A stretch of 64,000 nucleotides of DNA, taken from JAYSYM01 sp964543475. Its GTDB lineage: Bacteria; Bdellovibrionota; Bdellovibrionia; Bdellovibrionales; JAMPXM01. The position numbers were made by a program, and so were the translations under genes. The notes under the pieces are model-generated. The model searched no databases and had not been told where the DNA came from. It worked only from the letters and a program-made list of their open reading frames with translations. Of the stretch, positions 1 through 8,582 are shown one piece after another (the first letter of the stretch is position 1; every line of letters begins with the position of its first letter). The stretch is taken from contig CAZIYJ010000002.1 of assembly GCA_964543475.1 (NCBI GenBank), forward strand, positions 62,001 through 126,000. The letters are read 5' to 3'.

Positions 1-306
1 AGAGTGACGAACTCCCGTGCCGGCGCTCATGTGTTGAACCTCTCCAGGCTTAATGATCGATGAATTGCCCATGCTATCTTTATGCTCAAGCGCTCCTTCA
101 ACGACATAAGTGATAATTTCCATATCGCGATGAGGATGCATCGGGAAACCCTTGCCTGCAGCCACTCGGTCTTCGTTAATCACTCGGAGTGCACTAAATC
201 CCATAAACTCTGGATCGTAATAATCTGCGAACGAAAATGTGTGAGCGGTTTCGAGCCAACCAAAGTTAGCGGTCCCGCGTTGATCTGCTTTTCTCACTAG
301 CTGCAT
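1..306 (-). CDS. Pirin family protein (3' end cut by window edge)
   Basis: The first 102 codons of a pirin-like bicupin protein lie here; the rest is beyond the left edge. The N-terminus (MQLVRKADQRG, then ETAHTFSFADYYDPEFMGF) is the typical opening of the YhhW/pirin group. The cupin metal motif follows as FPMHPHRDMEIITYVVEG with a later EH, giving the His-rich metal site of the first cupin domain. The ATG at 306-304 is preceded by CGGAGG at suitable spacing, which fixes the start. Some family members have quercetin 2,3-dioxygenase activity and others act as redox sensors; which applies here cannot be told. It is divergent from the SDR gene at 519 across about 210 bases with no obvious promoter. 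Confidence 0.85.
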   Translation of the reverse strand, partial: MQLVRKADQRGTANFGWLETAHTFSFADYYDPEFMGFSALRVINEDRVAAGKGFPMHPHRDMEIITYVVEGALEHKDSMGNSSIIKPGEVQHMSAGTGVRHS

Positions 307-518
307 AAAGACCTCCGTTTCTGAACTTGTTTCATGAGCCCAGTTTACATCTTAGAAGTCAGAATATTAGCCCAATTGTCTTGTACAGACTGTGCAGCTT
401 AATGGCCAATTAAAGGGCTATACACCATTAGCTCGGCCCCGTACCTTTTCTACAAATGGCCGTCAGCCCAAAAGCAAATGTTTGATTGCCAAAGGCAACG
501 CTAGTACATAACTAGCCA

Positions 519-2057
519 ATGTCAGGCACCTCTAATGAGAACGAATTTCTAGCTAAAGTCTCGGACACAATCGAGACCTTGAAATCGCTTTTAAGCGAAC
601 CGGCTCGCTTAGCTGAGCTCGGCGAAGAGCAGCGCATTGCATTGATAGCTGCAGCTGGGCAACTTTCTCGCCCAACAAGAGAAGAAAAAAAAGAGCGCCG
701 TAAAGCATTCATAAAAGTTAAGAAACAAGAGATCGTTAAAAAAGATAAATTGGCGCGCGCAACAACCGGCATTCGCGAAGCTCGTGTGCACTCAGTTTTT
801 GTGGCTCCGCTTCAGATCACCGGCGCAGCAAGTGCCGATACTGAGCGCCCTCGCTTAAGCTCTGCTCGCAACTGTTATGTGTGCAAAGCAGAGTTTGTCG
901 ATCTTCACCACTTCTACGATACAATGTGTTTAGCTTGTGCCGACTTCAATTATCAAAAACGCTTTCAACGAGCGTCGCTTGAAGGGCAAGTTGCAATCAT
1001 TACCGGAGCACGACTCAAGATTGGCTATCACGCCGCACTCATGATGTTGCGTGCTGGCGCTCGCGTGATCGTTACCACTCGCTTTCCGGTCGATGCAGCG
1101 ATTCGCTACGCAAAAGAATCAGATTTTTCGATTTGGGGCGATCGTCTCGAGATCCATGGTCTCGACCTACGACACACACCAAGCGTCGAGATTTTCTCTC
1201 GCTACATAGAGCAAACAGTTCCGAGGTTAGATATCCTTATTAACAATGCGGCACAAACTGTTCGCAGGCCTCCGGGCTTTTACGCCCATTTAATGGATGA
1301 AGAGCAGAGACCCTTTGAGCAACTCTCAGCAAACGTTCAAAAGATTTTAGGCTCGCACGAAAAATGTAAACTTCAGCTCAACTCGCTTTGCGATCCTGCT
1401 CAAGATTCAAATTTGCCAGTGAGCTGGCACCATCGTGGACCAGGAATTGGACTGCGCCAATCTGCTAAGCTTTCGCAGATTCCCTATTCGTATGATAACT
1501 CCCTCAACGTTGAAGAAGTTTTTCCTGCTGGCAAGCTAGATGCAGACCTTCAGCAAGTTGATTTGCGGGAAACAAATAGCTGGCGTTTAAAGCTGGCCGA
1601 TGTTCCAACGCCTGAAATGCTTGAAGTGCAACTCGTGAATGCGGTTGCTCCATTTGTTTTGTGCAGCCGCTTGGCGCCACTGATGCGTCGCGATTACACT
1701 GGCAACAAACACATCGTGAACGTTACCGCTATGGAAGGTAAGTTCTATCGTTTCAAAAAAGAAGACCGCCACCCTCACACCAACATGGCTAAAGCTGCAC
1801 TGAACATGCTGACTCATACTTCGGCGAGTGACCTCGCAAAAGACGGCATTTATATGAACGCGGTCGACACCGGCTGGGTAACAGACGAAGACCCCGCAAA
1901 ACTTGCGGCCCACAAACAAGAAGTCCACGACTTCCAACCACCACTCGACATCGTCGACGGCGCCGCGCGCGTTTGCGACCCGTTCTTCGACGGAATTCTC
2001 ACGGGCAAGCACTGGTGCGGAAAGTTTTTAAAAGATTATTTCCCAATCGACTGGTAG
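519..2057 (+). CDS. SDR-family protein with N-terminal four-Cys zinc motif
   Basis: The 512-residue protein has three parts. Residues 1-110 are a charged, mostly helical region rich in Lys/Arg/Glu (around 54-80). Residues 119-140 hold C119-x2-C122 and C137-x2-C140 with H130 and H131 between, a likely zinc knuckle. From residue 155 a short-chain dehydrogenase Rossmann domain follows: TGARLKIG as the nucleotide loop (usually TGxxxGIG), NNAA at 242-245, and N373 in NAVAPF. A stretch of about 110 residues (255-365) is inserted before that Asn. Catalysis looks altered: the usual Ser is T403 and the Tyr of YxxxK aligns with T421 before K425; a Y410-x3-K414 pair could substitute. The start ATG has no clear Shine-Dalgarno. 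Substrate unknown; the SDR fold is secure, activity is not. Confidence 0.85.
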   Translation: MSGTSNENEFLAKVSDTIETLKSLLSEPARLAELGEEQRIALIAAAGQLSRPTREEKKERRKAFIKVKKQEIVKKDKLARATTGIREARVHSVFVAPLQITGAASADTERPRLSSARNCYVCKAEFVDLHHFYDTMCLACADFNYQKRFQRASLEGQVAIITGARLKIGYHAALMMLRAGARVIVTTRFPVDAAIRYAKESDFSIWGDRLEIHGLDLRHTPSVEIFSRYIEQTVPRLDILINNAAQTVRRPPGFYAHLMDEEQRPFEQLSANVQKILGSHEKCKLQLNSLCDPAQDSNLPVSWHHRGPGIGLRQSAKLSQIPYSYDNSLNVEEVFPAGKLDADLQQVDLRETNSWRLKLADVPTPEMLEVQLVNAVAPFVLCSRLAPLMRRDYTGNKHIVNVTAMEGKFYRFKKEDRHPHTNMAKAALNMLTHTSASDLAKDGIYMNAVDTGWVTDEDPAKLAAHKQEVHDFQPPLDIVDGAARVCDPFFDGILTGKHWCGKFLKDYFPIDW

Positions 2058-2094
2058 AAATGACGCGCTTCGGGCCAAAAAGGAAGATGGCACC

Positions 2095-3702
2095 TTAGAT
2101 GGAGAAGAAGTGGAAGGCTGGAGTTTTGGCTTCGTCTTTGGCGCGAGGGTCTAAGTCGAAGAAGGCGATAACTTCGGTGCGTACGCCGTCGACGACGTTG
2201 AAGACGACAAGGTCAGAGCTTTCAACGATTTGGTGAAGACCGCGACCGGCCCCACCTTTACCAGCAATCTGAACAGACTCGCCATTTGAGTTATAATTTC
2301 GCTCTAGATAATCGATCAGCGTCTGAAGTTGAAATCCGCCGAACGGATCAGCAACAGAAATTGCGGCTAAAGTTCCATCACAAGCAAAGCGGAATTCGCC
2401 CCACTGATCACGCTCAAGATCAACAGTTTCAGTTCGCGGTAAATGATTGAAAATTGGTTTTCCGAAACCATCTAACGGCGCATCGTAAATGGCATTCATC
2501 ATCAACTCTTCAGCAACAATACGCACGCGATCGAGCATCGTTGAGCGAACGCCGAGACCAGAGAAATAAGTTTCCATTTCTTCAGCTAATGTTGAGCGAT
2601 CATCGGAACAAGTAATCGACTTAACTTTAACATCGATACCAAGCATTAAATATTTCTCGATGCCGAATAAGTCCTTAGAAACTAACTTGTTCAGAGTCGT
2701 CGATACATTCTTCGCTGTAAAAGTTCGATCATCAGGCCGACGTGCAACTAGTGTTTTAATTTGATCTGAGTACTTTTTGAGAATCGAGAGTTGTTCGCTG
2801 GCAGCACCCGCCCCCATGACAGCAAAACGAGCGTCCGGAAATTGACAGCGAATTTCTGGCAGCAACACCGCAAGCTCTAACGCCACAAAGAACAATGTGT
2901 ACTTATTGTCTTTCATTAACATACGAGCTTCTTCTTCGCTCGCCGCGATATCCATATGAATTCCGGTGCCGCCAATTGCAAGTCGAGCAATTCCTTGCTG
3001 CTTGCGATCAGGCTCAATCAACAATAGCTTCTCAGTCGACATTGCCAATTCAGTTAGATAGATTTCACTGAGTGGCTTGAGACGAGCTTCTGCACTTTGC
3101 ACTTGAGCTTTTACAGTCGCAACTAGCTCTGCGTTAGTAGTGTTCTCAAGCGATGCTAAGTTTTCACCTAGCGGCTTTAGTGAAGCCTGCAGCTCGGCCA
3201 CCACTACTCCGAGAGCTCGAGTCCGCTCACGAACTTTGCTATCAAGTTTTTGGTTGATATCCGCGAGAGCACGGTTAGCGATTTCAAACTGACGAGCTTT
3301 TTGATTGGTTCGAATAATTTTGTCTGAAAGCGTGTGCGCGAGCATCGTATAAAACTCAAAACCAAATTTTTCTTTGCCAATGCGAATTTCATCTCGGAGT
3401 CTGAACGCTGAAATTTCTAAGAACTCAATATCGCTGGCCGCTTTTAGCGACGCTGTAATCATACGCCCAGTCAGCGCACTCATCTCACCCATTAGGTCGC
3501 CAGAGTTATCGAGTCGCGCAACAAGTTCATTGTTAACTCGAACTTCGACACTGCCGCTGATGAGAATTAGGAAACGCTCATTGATTTGCCCTTGATTCAA
3601 AATCACTTCGCCAGCTTTTAGTTTTGCTGGTTGAGCCAACGATAAAAACTTATCGATAAACTCGTCGGTGCAGTTTTTGAAAATACTCAAGGTGCGACTC
3701 AA
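2095..3702 (-). CDS. Cyclic-nucleotide-binding / coiled coil / HATPase signalling protein
   Basis: The 535-residue protein has a Crp-like cNMP-binding domain at about 15-130 (AGEVILNQGQINERFLIL, then GDLMGEMSALTG), a coiled coil at about 145-210, a response-regulator-like alpha/beta region at about 225-335 without a clear phospho-acceptor set, and a C-terminal GHKL ATPase domain. The ATPase shows the N-box (EELMMNAIYDAP), a G1-like DPFGG and a G2-like GKGGAGRGLHQI, closest in style to RsbW anti-sigma kinases. There is no DHp histidine box. The start is TTG at 3702, eight bases after GGAG. It probably couples nucleotide binding to a serine-kinase or switch output; partner unknown. It converges with the SDR gene. 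Confidence 0.8.
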   Translation of the reverse strand: MSRTLSIFKNCTDEFIDKFLSLAQPAKLKAGEVILNQGQINERFLILISGSVEVRVNNELVARLDNSGDLMGEMSALTGRMITASLKAASDIEFLEISAFRLRDEIRIGKEKFGFEFYTMLAHTLSDKIIRTNQKARQFEIANRALADINQKLDSKVRERTRALGVVVAELQASLKPLGENLASLENTTNAELVATVKAQVQSAEARLKPLSEIYLTELAMSTEKLLLIEPDRKQQGIARLAIGGTGIHMDIAASEEEARMLMKDNKYTLFFVALELAVLLPEIRCQFPDARFAVMGAGAASEQLSILKKYSDQIKTLVARRPDDRTFTAKNVSTTLNKLVSKDLFGIEKYLMLGIDVKVKSITCSDDRSTLAEEMETYFSGLGVRSTMLDRVRIVAEELMMNAIYDAPLDGFGKPIFNHLPRTETVDLERDQWGEFRFACDGTLAAISVADPFGGFQLQTLIDYLERNYNSNGESVQIAGKGGAGRGLHQIVESSDLVVFNVVDGVRTEVIAFFDLDPRAKDEAKTPAFHFFSI

Positions 3703-3764
3703 AGGTGTATCTCCCTCTAGTCTTTTCGGACACTTAGAATACTTCCTGAATAAATGAGCGAGAT

Positions 3765-4940
3765 TTAGAAGCTTCGGCTAAAGATTGCTCGGCATTGGTT
3801 GGCCGAAGGTCTGGCACCTACGGCCACTCGAGCGAAATTCTCGACCCGAGTCGTAAAGAAGTTGCGAACTGCCGCAACTGTTAAGCGCGCAAGGCTTGAA
3901 GGTCGAAGCGAGATTCGTCTAACTTGGTAGTCCGCATCGAACTCGTTGACTGTATTAAAAAGATACGTCGGCACAACTACATCGAAAACGTTAAAAGCTA
4001 AGGCAGTACCAACGCTGTGGTAACCAGGAAAACTTTCAGACGCAAATGTCAGGAGTGGCGGCGCTGGAGGGTACCAAGTTTTTCCGTGGACATGACCCTC
4101 TCCAGAGAGATGCTCTTGCACATCAAGGTTTGCTCGGTAAGCGCGAAGCTCCATCTTTGGCCCTAGAGCCATCGCCGTTCCGCCGTCCATTTTCTCATGG
4201 CGCTTGGTTGTGCGAATCACTAATTCTTTTGATTTGATATCGTAGCCAATATCCAGCCCACGCGCGATAGTCTTCATGATGTTAGTTTTGCCAGCACCAA
4301 TTTGCAGTTCGCCTCTGAATACCAATGAAATTCCAAACTCGCGAAAACCTTTTGTTCCCTTTGAATCACTAACGAAGCCTTTTCCAGCGCGATACGTAGA
4401 GGCTAAAATATTCTCATTTAAAAAACCGACCGCCGCCGCAGCACCTTCGCGCAAAGTTTTACGCTTCTTTGTGATCAGCGCAGTTTCGCCTTCTGCTCTT
4501 TTAATCTGAATACCTGCGCGCAAGCTATCGAACAGATCGACTTGCACCTCAGTAGCAGCAATTACATTTTTTGCTTTGATCACCTTGTCATCATCGATCA
4601 ACATCGGAAGCTCTGAGGCACCAAGCACTAAACCAGTGACAGTCTTATCTAAAATATCGCGACGAATTCGTGATAACTTTTCTTTGTCTGCTTGTGTGAA
4701 CGATGTGTCTGCTAGCTCTGCACGAACCGCAAACTCTGGTAGATTGCCAATCTTAATTATGTCGACATTAAGTCCGTCAATAATGCTCGGACGAATCTCA
4801 ACAAGGTCAGGCTTTTTAATTTCACTAATTTGAATTGTCTGCGTAGCATTTGCATTGGCCTCTAAAGACCCAGCCGAAAGCGTAATCGCTGCAAACGCAG
4901 CAAGTATTAGTCTAAAGAAATTAAAGTTCGCGGTACTCAT
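3765..4940 (-). CDS. Exported protein of unknown function
   Basis: No family is recognised. Starting at ATG 4940 gives a clean signal peptide (MSTANFNFFRLILAAFAAITL, cleavage likely after ...ANANA). An in-frame TTG at 5000 would add 20 residues and weaken the signal sequence, so the shorter form is preferred. The mature part of about 360 residues mixes hydrophilic alpha/beta segments with a central LREGAAAAVGFLNENILAS region; the second half (REFGISLVFRGELQIGAGKTN, then alternating polar/apolar strands) could be beta-rich. The C-terminus is basic. It probably lies in the periplasm or outer membrane. It is not tightly coupled to the DUF488 gene upstream, which ends at 5052. Confidence 0.7.
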   Translation of the reverse strand: MSTANFNFFRLILAAFAAITLSAGSLEANANATQTIQISEIKKPDLVEIRPSIIDGLNVDIIKIGNLPEFAVRAELADTSFTQADKEKLSRIRRDILDKTVTGLVLGASELPMLIDDDKVIKAKNVIAATEVQVDLFDSLRAGIQIKRAEGETALITKKRKTLREGAAAAVGFLNENILASTYRAGKGFVSDSKGTKGFREFGISLVFRGELQIGAGKTNIMKTIARGLDIGYDIKSKELVIRTTKRHEKMDGGTAMALGPKMELRAYRANLDVQEHLSGEGHVHGKTWYPPAPPLLTFASESFPGYHSVGTALAFNVFDVVVPTYLFNTVNEFDADYQVRRISLRPSSLARLTVAAVRNFFTTRVENFARVAVGARPSANQCRAIFSRSF

Positions 4941-5051
4941 GAAAAGTAAACAAGTACAATCTGTGTGCCCAACCAGGCTGGCGTTTAAAGAGAACCCCAA
5001 GAAGTTTTGAGGGGTTAGGTAGTGTCGATTAAGTTTCCATGGCTGTAGTAC

Positions 5052-5504
5052 TTACCCGCCCAGGTCTTGTCGCTTTAACCGCTGATCGAAGGTTAAATAG
5101 GTCTGATGAACTCTTCCGACATTTGCTCCGAACCGAGCTTTTGCGATCATCAAAAGAAGTTCACGATGGCAACGTTGGCCGACTGTACAATGACAAACCA
5201 AATAGACGTCCTTAATAGACGAAAGAGAACTCAGCCTTGAAAGCTCAGCAAGACCTGACTCGGAGAGCGTAAATTTGGACTCATAATCCATCGCCTCGAA
5301 GCCTTGATCATGGTCGCCAATTTCTTTTTCGGAATTTTTAAATTCAGTGAGGAGTTCGCGATGAGGCGCTAACTCTTTAATATACTCATCAACAAGTTTG
5401 CGCTTTAGAAATCGCGGATAGTAATGAGTCACGACCACAATGTGGCCGTGAAGTTTCGTAATTCGATTTTTAGAGATGTCCTCGACGCGCGCTTGCTTAA
5501 GCAT
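5052..5504 (-). CDS. DUF488 family protein
   Basis: The 150-residue protein has the hallmarks of DUF488: an N-terminal strand leading to THYYPRF, a central YIKELAPHRELLTEFK helix, and the C-terminal VYLVCHCTVGQRCHRELL motif, whose Cys/His/Arg cluster is the family signature. The biochemical role of the family is not established. It lies 17 bases downstream of the protease gene on the same strand, so co-transcription is likely. The ATG at 5504 has only a weak ribosome-binding site. Confidence 0.8.
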   Translation of the reverse strand: MLKQARVEDISKNRITKLHGHIVVVTHYYPRFLKRKLVDEYIKELAPHRELLTEFKNSEKEIGDHDQGFEAMDYESKFTLSESGLAELSRLSSLSSIKDVYLVCHCTVGQRCHRELLLMIAKARFGANVGRVHQTYLTFDQRLKRQDLGG

Positions 5505-5521
5505 TTGTCGAGGTTAGCAGA

Positions 5522-6400
5522 TTACTTGCCTTTTGGGAGGCTGCAACCAGGAGTGCTTAGGTCGAACTGATTGTTCGAATCTAAACAAGCGTAGAGAATA
5601 AATGTTTGCTGTCCGTAGCTAGCACCTTGGCTCACTGTCTGAACGCCATTCGCATCTACTTCACATGGATTGTTCATCGTGCAAGTCTGGCCATCTTCAT
5701 TGCCGGTGTTATTGATGCCGATGATGTCGCCGTTGTCTGCTGACAAAATTGGTGAACCTGAAGTGCCGCCGATAGTGTCGCAGCCAACATCGCTATACCG
5801 AATTGAATTAGTCCAAATGTATCCAGCCTCTTTCAAAGTTGGAACGAACCGCTCGATCTCACATGCGTAAGTGCGTTTCCAGTATCCAGAAGGAATTTGG
5901 ATTGATAGACCCGCTTTTGGATGAACATCAGAAATCATAAGAGGCTCAACACCAGGAACAAGCGCTCTTAGTTCCGCATAAGTTTTGTCTAACTTTAAAA
6001 GTGCGAGATCTGTTTGAGTCATCGTTGCGTAGATGATTTCAGTGGCAAGGATTGAAAGGATTTGTCCGCCCTCTTGATTAAGGAGGCTCATTCGGAAAGT
6101 GCGCTGTGTTTTATTGTGAATTTCATTTGGCTTTAAGAAAGTCTCGCCAAAAGATTTTCCGCCGACACAGTGACCATTTGTAAGAACGATGGCCTGAGCC
6201 GAATCGGCAACACCTTTAAACTTAACGAAAGATGCAGAGCAATTGCTCATCTTAACTACGCCATCAGTTGGGAATGTTGATCCCATAATGAATTGCGGAG
6301 CAGCTGTCCATTTGCTGCTGTTAATCGGTAATGCTTGAGCTGGTTGAACGTGAAGTGCCGCTAAGAGAAATGCGAACGATGTTAATAAAATACGAGTCAT
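5522..6400 (-). CDS. Secreted trypsin-like serine protease
   Basis: The 292-residue protein carries a signal peptide (MTRILLTSFAFLLAALHV, cleavage near AQA at 21-23) and a chymotrypsin-fold domain with the full triad: H77 in VLTNGHCVG, D131 in TQTDLALLKLD and S214 in GGTSGSPIL. Several Cys (54, 180, 207 and C-terminal ones) suggest disulfides outside the cytoplasm. The ATG follows a GGGGGA ribosome-binding site. It is likely periplasmic or secreted, possibly a client of the type II system encoded at the right end of the window (inference). It reads divergently from the exported protein at 6578 and is followed by the DUF488 gene. Confidence 0.87.
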   Translation of the reverse strand: MTRILLTSFAFLLAALHVQPAQALPINSSKWTAAPQFIMGSTFPTDGVVKMSNCSASFVKFKGVADSAQAIVLTNGHCVGGKSFGETFLKPNEIHNKTQRTFRMSLLNQEGGQILSILATEIIYATMTQTDLALLKLDKTYAELRALVPGVEPLMISDVHPKAGLSIQIPSGYWKRTYACEIERFVPTLKEAGYIWTNSIRYSDVGCDTIGGTSGSPILSADNGDIIGINNTGNEDGQTCTMNNPCEVDANGVQTVSQGASYGQQTFILYACLDSNNQFDLSTPGCSLPKGK

Positions 6401-6577
6401 TTTTTATCCCCCAATTTGCCCGGTGAATAAACCGTGAATCACCCTCGGCATCAACCGCCAAAAGAGCATTTAGCTCGCCGCATTATGCCGTAAAAAAGCC
6501 CCTGTCAAAGCGATAGACAGCCCCTTCTTCTCCAATTGGCTACAGATAGCAGCCATTTCGGCACTGTATTTGTACTC

Positions 6578-7822
6578 ATGTCGGTCATGTCTAAGGCCTT
6601 TTCGATTCTCTTTTCTCTACTGATTACTTTGTTAAGTGCATCTGCGCAGGCCAACTCGTGCGTTGATATATTTAAAATGCAGAATGAGGCCATCGTTGAG
6701 CTCGGAAGCGATAACATTGAACTTTCTGGGATTAAGATCGTTCGAGATAATTCCCCGCAGAATATCAAGTCAAAAAAAGATCCTGGCTATCGCGAGAGTT
6801 TAAAAAATCTCTTGATGCTTTTAACTGAAACGCAATTTGAAAATATCAGCAAAAAAGAAACTCTTGATAAGGGCGAATTGCGGCTCGGAAAACTTTTTGA
6901 TGATGGCCTAAGCCTTGAGTTTGTCTACGAAGGTGATCTTCGCGGCATGGACAGCTACCACTTAACAAAAATCAAATTGATTAAACCAAACGGACAAAGC
7001 GAAAAACTTGATGAAAACCCAGTGCCTGACTTGGGACTACCTTCAGAGAATCGCACCATTCTCGTTAAAAAAGAAAAACGTGACGATCAAACCGCCAAGA
7101 TTAGCTCGATTGATAAGAAAATTGTTGAACAGCTTTTTGAGAGTAAGGAACTCAACACTCCTGAAGTTCAGAAAAAAGTTGAATCGCTCACAGCTAAACT
7201 TCAAGAAGTTAAAATTCCATTTAAGATTGAAGGCGTTTTACTTGAAAGCCTCGTGACCTGGACCGGGATGGTTAAACACGTTACGCGACCGAAGATGCGT
7301 GAGCGACTTGAAAGTGATCAGATAGAACGTCTAATTTGGCACGCACGAGCTGTGGGCAGCGTACGCTGGATGGGTAAACAGCTTAATCGTTTGGTATTTA
7401 GAGAAATCATTCGATCAGCCGTCTACTTAGGTCTCGCCTATAATTTTGTATTGCCATCAATAATGAACCAAGCCCCTTCTCCGGCGCAGCTTGTGCCTGC
7501 AGCACAAACTCAAACTGTGAATCGCAGCTCGCAAGTCATCGATATTATGGCTGAGCTGACTCGAAAAGAAACTGCACGAAATGGTTCGGCACTTTTCTAT
7601 ACTGGTAGCGCAAAAGATTCTGGACTCTTGATGACAGCTCAGGCGAAAGATTCAAATCTGATTGTGTCACTATTTCCGAAACAAGAAAAAATCGTGATCA
7701 TTCCAGATGCTAAAACCAGCAATGACCTGACTCCGATTGTTTTAACACGCGCTGAAAATGAAAAATCTTACGACCTCATTGCCGGTCGACTGGAAGATCT
7801 GTACGCAGGTCGTCGTCGCTAG
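6578..7822 (+). CDS. Exported or membrane-anchored protein of unknown function
   Basis: No known family is recognised. An in-frame TTG at 6536 gives a longer frame, but ATG 6578 (or ATG 6587) places a classical signal peptide at the N-terminus (MSKAFSILFSLLITLLSASA, cleavage after AQA), so a short start is chosen. The mature part is charged and helical (residues about 20-250). Near residue 290-320 a hydrophobic stretch, REIIRSAVYLGLAYNFVLPS, may be a membrane segment. The C-terminal 100 residues look like a small alpha/beta domain. The last 47 bases overlap the end of the opposing rhomboid gene. Neither candidate start has a good Shine-Dalgarno. Confidence 0.65.
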   Translation: MSVMSKAFSILFSLLITLLSASAQANSCVDIFKMQNEAIVELGSDNIELSGIKIVRDNSPQNIKSKKDPGYRESLKNLLMLLTETQFENISKKETLDKGELRLGKLFDDGLSLEFVYEGDLRGMDSYHLTKIKLIKPNGQSEKLDENPVPDLGLPSENRTILVKKEKRDDQTAKISSIDKKIVEQLFESKELNTPEVQKKVESLTAKLQEVKIPFKIEGVLLESLVTWTGMVKHVTRPKMRERLESDQIERLIWHARAVGSVRWMGKQLNRLVFREIIRSAVYLGLAYNFVLPSIMNQAPSPAQLVPAAQTQTVNRSSQVIDIMAELTRKETARNGSALFYTGSAKDSGLLMTAQAKDSNLIVSLFPKQEKIVIIPDAKTSNDLTPIVLTRAENEKSYDLIAGRLEDLYAGRRR

Positions 7823-8507
7823 TCACTTCGAGCTCTTCTGGCTCCTCAACAATATACTCGGTCACTTCCGCAGCTCTGAATTTATTTTTGTGAATTGCAA
7901 AATAGATTATTCCAACAAATGCTCCAACCAAAAGTCCCAAGAAGTGCGTTCGATAGCTAATCTTAGGATCAAAAACTTCTGATGGCATAAATAGCATCAA
8001 TGCAACTCCGCCCGTTCGCAAAACTCTTTGAAATAGACTTAAGTGTCTTTGAATTAAGAAATAAAGGGCTAACCACACTCCACCTAAATAAAAAACAATT
8101 CCTGATGCTCCTACCAAAGTTGTAAATGGATTGTAGGTTTGCAGAATCAGCGCATTTAATATTCCCCCGACGAAAAATGCCGATACCGGAAACAAGAACG
8201 AGCCAAAATAGCCATACAGAAACCATCCTAAAATAAAGAACATAAATAAGTTTGAGAGAAGATGTTTAAAGTCAGAGTGAATCAGTGTAGCGGTCCACAG
8301 GCGCCAAGCTTCTCCTTGGCCAAATACGAGTTGCCAAGAAGCATCGAGTTGGGCGCCCAAACCAAAATGATTGTTCCACTCGATCATTGAAACAAGCGTT
8401 ATCAAGAGAGATGCGACAGCCGCAACGATTGCGGCATCTGGATGAATCGATCGACTGAGCCAGTTGGCTCTGGTTTTCGTAAATGCTTTGGGAAGATTGT
8501 CAGTCAT
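7776..8507 (-). CDS. Rhomboid family intramembrane serine protease
   Basis: The 243-residue membrane protein has about six transmembrane helices. Rhomboid signatures are present: HSDFKHLLSNLFMFF (the HxxxN region of TM2), the catalytic serine in VGASGIVFYLGG (GxSG) and the catalytic histidine in YRTHFLGLLVGAFVG. A soluble acidic tail of about 35 residues (EEPEELEVTSDDD) ends the protein. ATG 8507 is chosen over the adjacent GTG 8510 because GAGG lies eight bases upstream. Rhomboids cleave transmembrane segments of membrane proteins; the substrate here is unknown. The 3' end overlaps the opposing exported-protein gene by 47 bases. Confidence 0.9.
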   Translation of the reverse strand: MTDNLPKAFTKTRANWLSRSIHPDAAIVAAVASLLITLVSMIEWNNHFGLGAQLDASWQLVFGQGEAWRLWTATLIHSDFKHLLSNLFMFFILGWFLYGYFGSFLFPVSAFFVGGILNALILQTYNPFTTLVGASGIVFYLGGVWLALYFLIQRHLSLFQRVLRTGGVALMLFMPSEVFDPKISYRTHFLGLLVGAFVGIIYFAIHKNKFRAAEVTEYIVEEPEELEVTSDDDLRTDLPVDRQ

Positions 8508-8582
8508 CACGGGAGCCTCAGTTCTTAGGCACTTGTATGAAGCACCCTAACGATAAGATGAGTCCACTGATTCCAATGTCAA

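Noticed and set aside
82..300. 72-residue open frame on the plus strand
   Set aside because: It is antisense to the pirin gene, whose metal motif and ribosome-binding site make the minus frame clearly the real one.
6490..6535. Possible terminator hairpin CTGTC/GACAG followed by A/T run
   Set aside because: The stem is only five bases, and it lies between divergent genes where no transcript needs to end.
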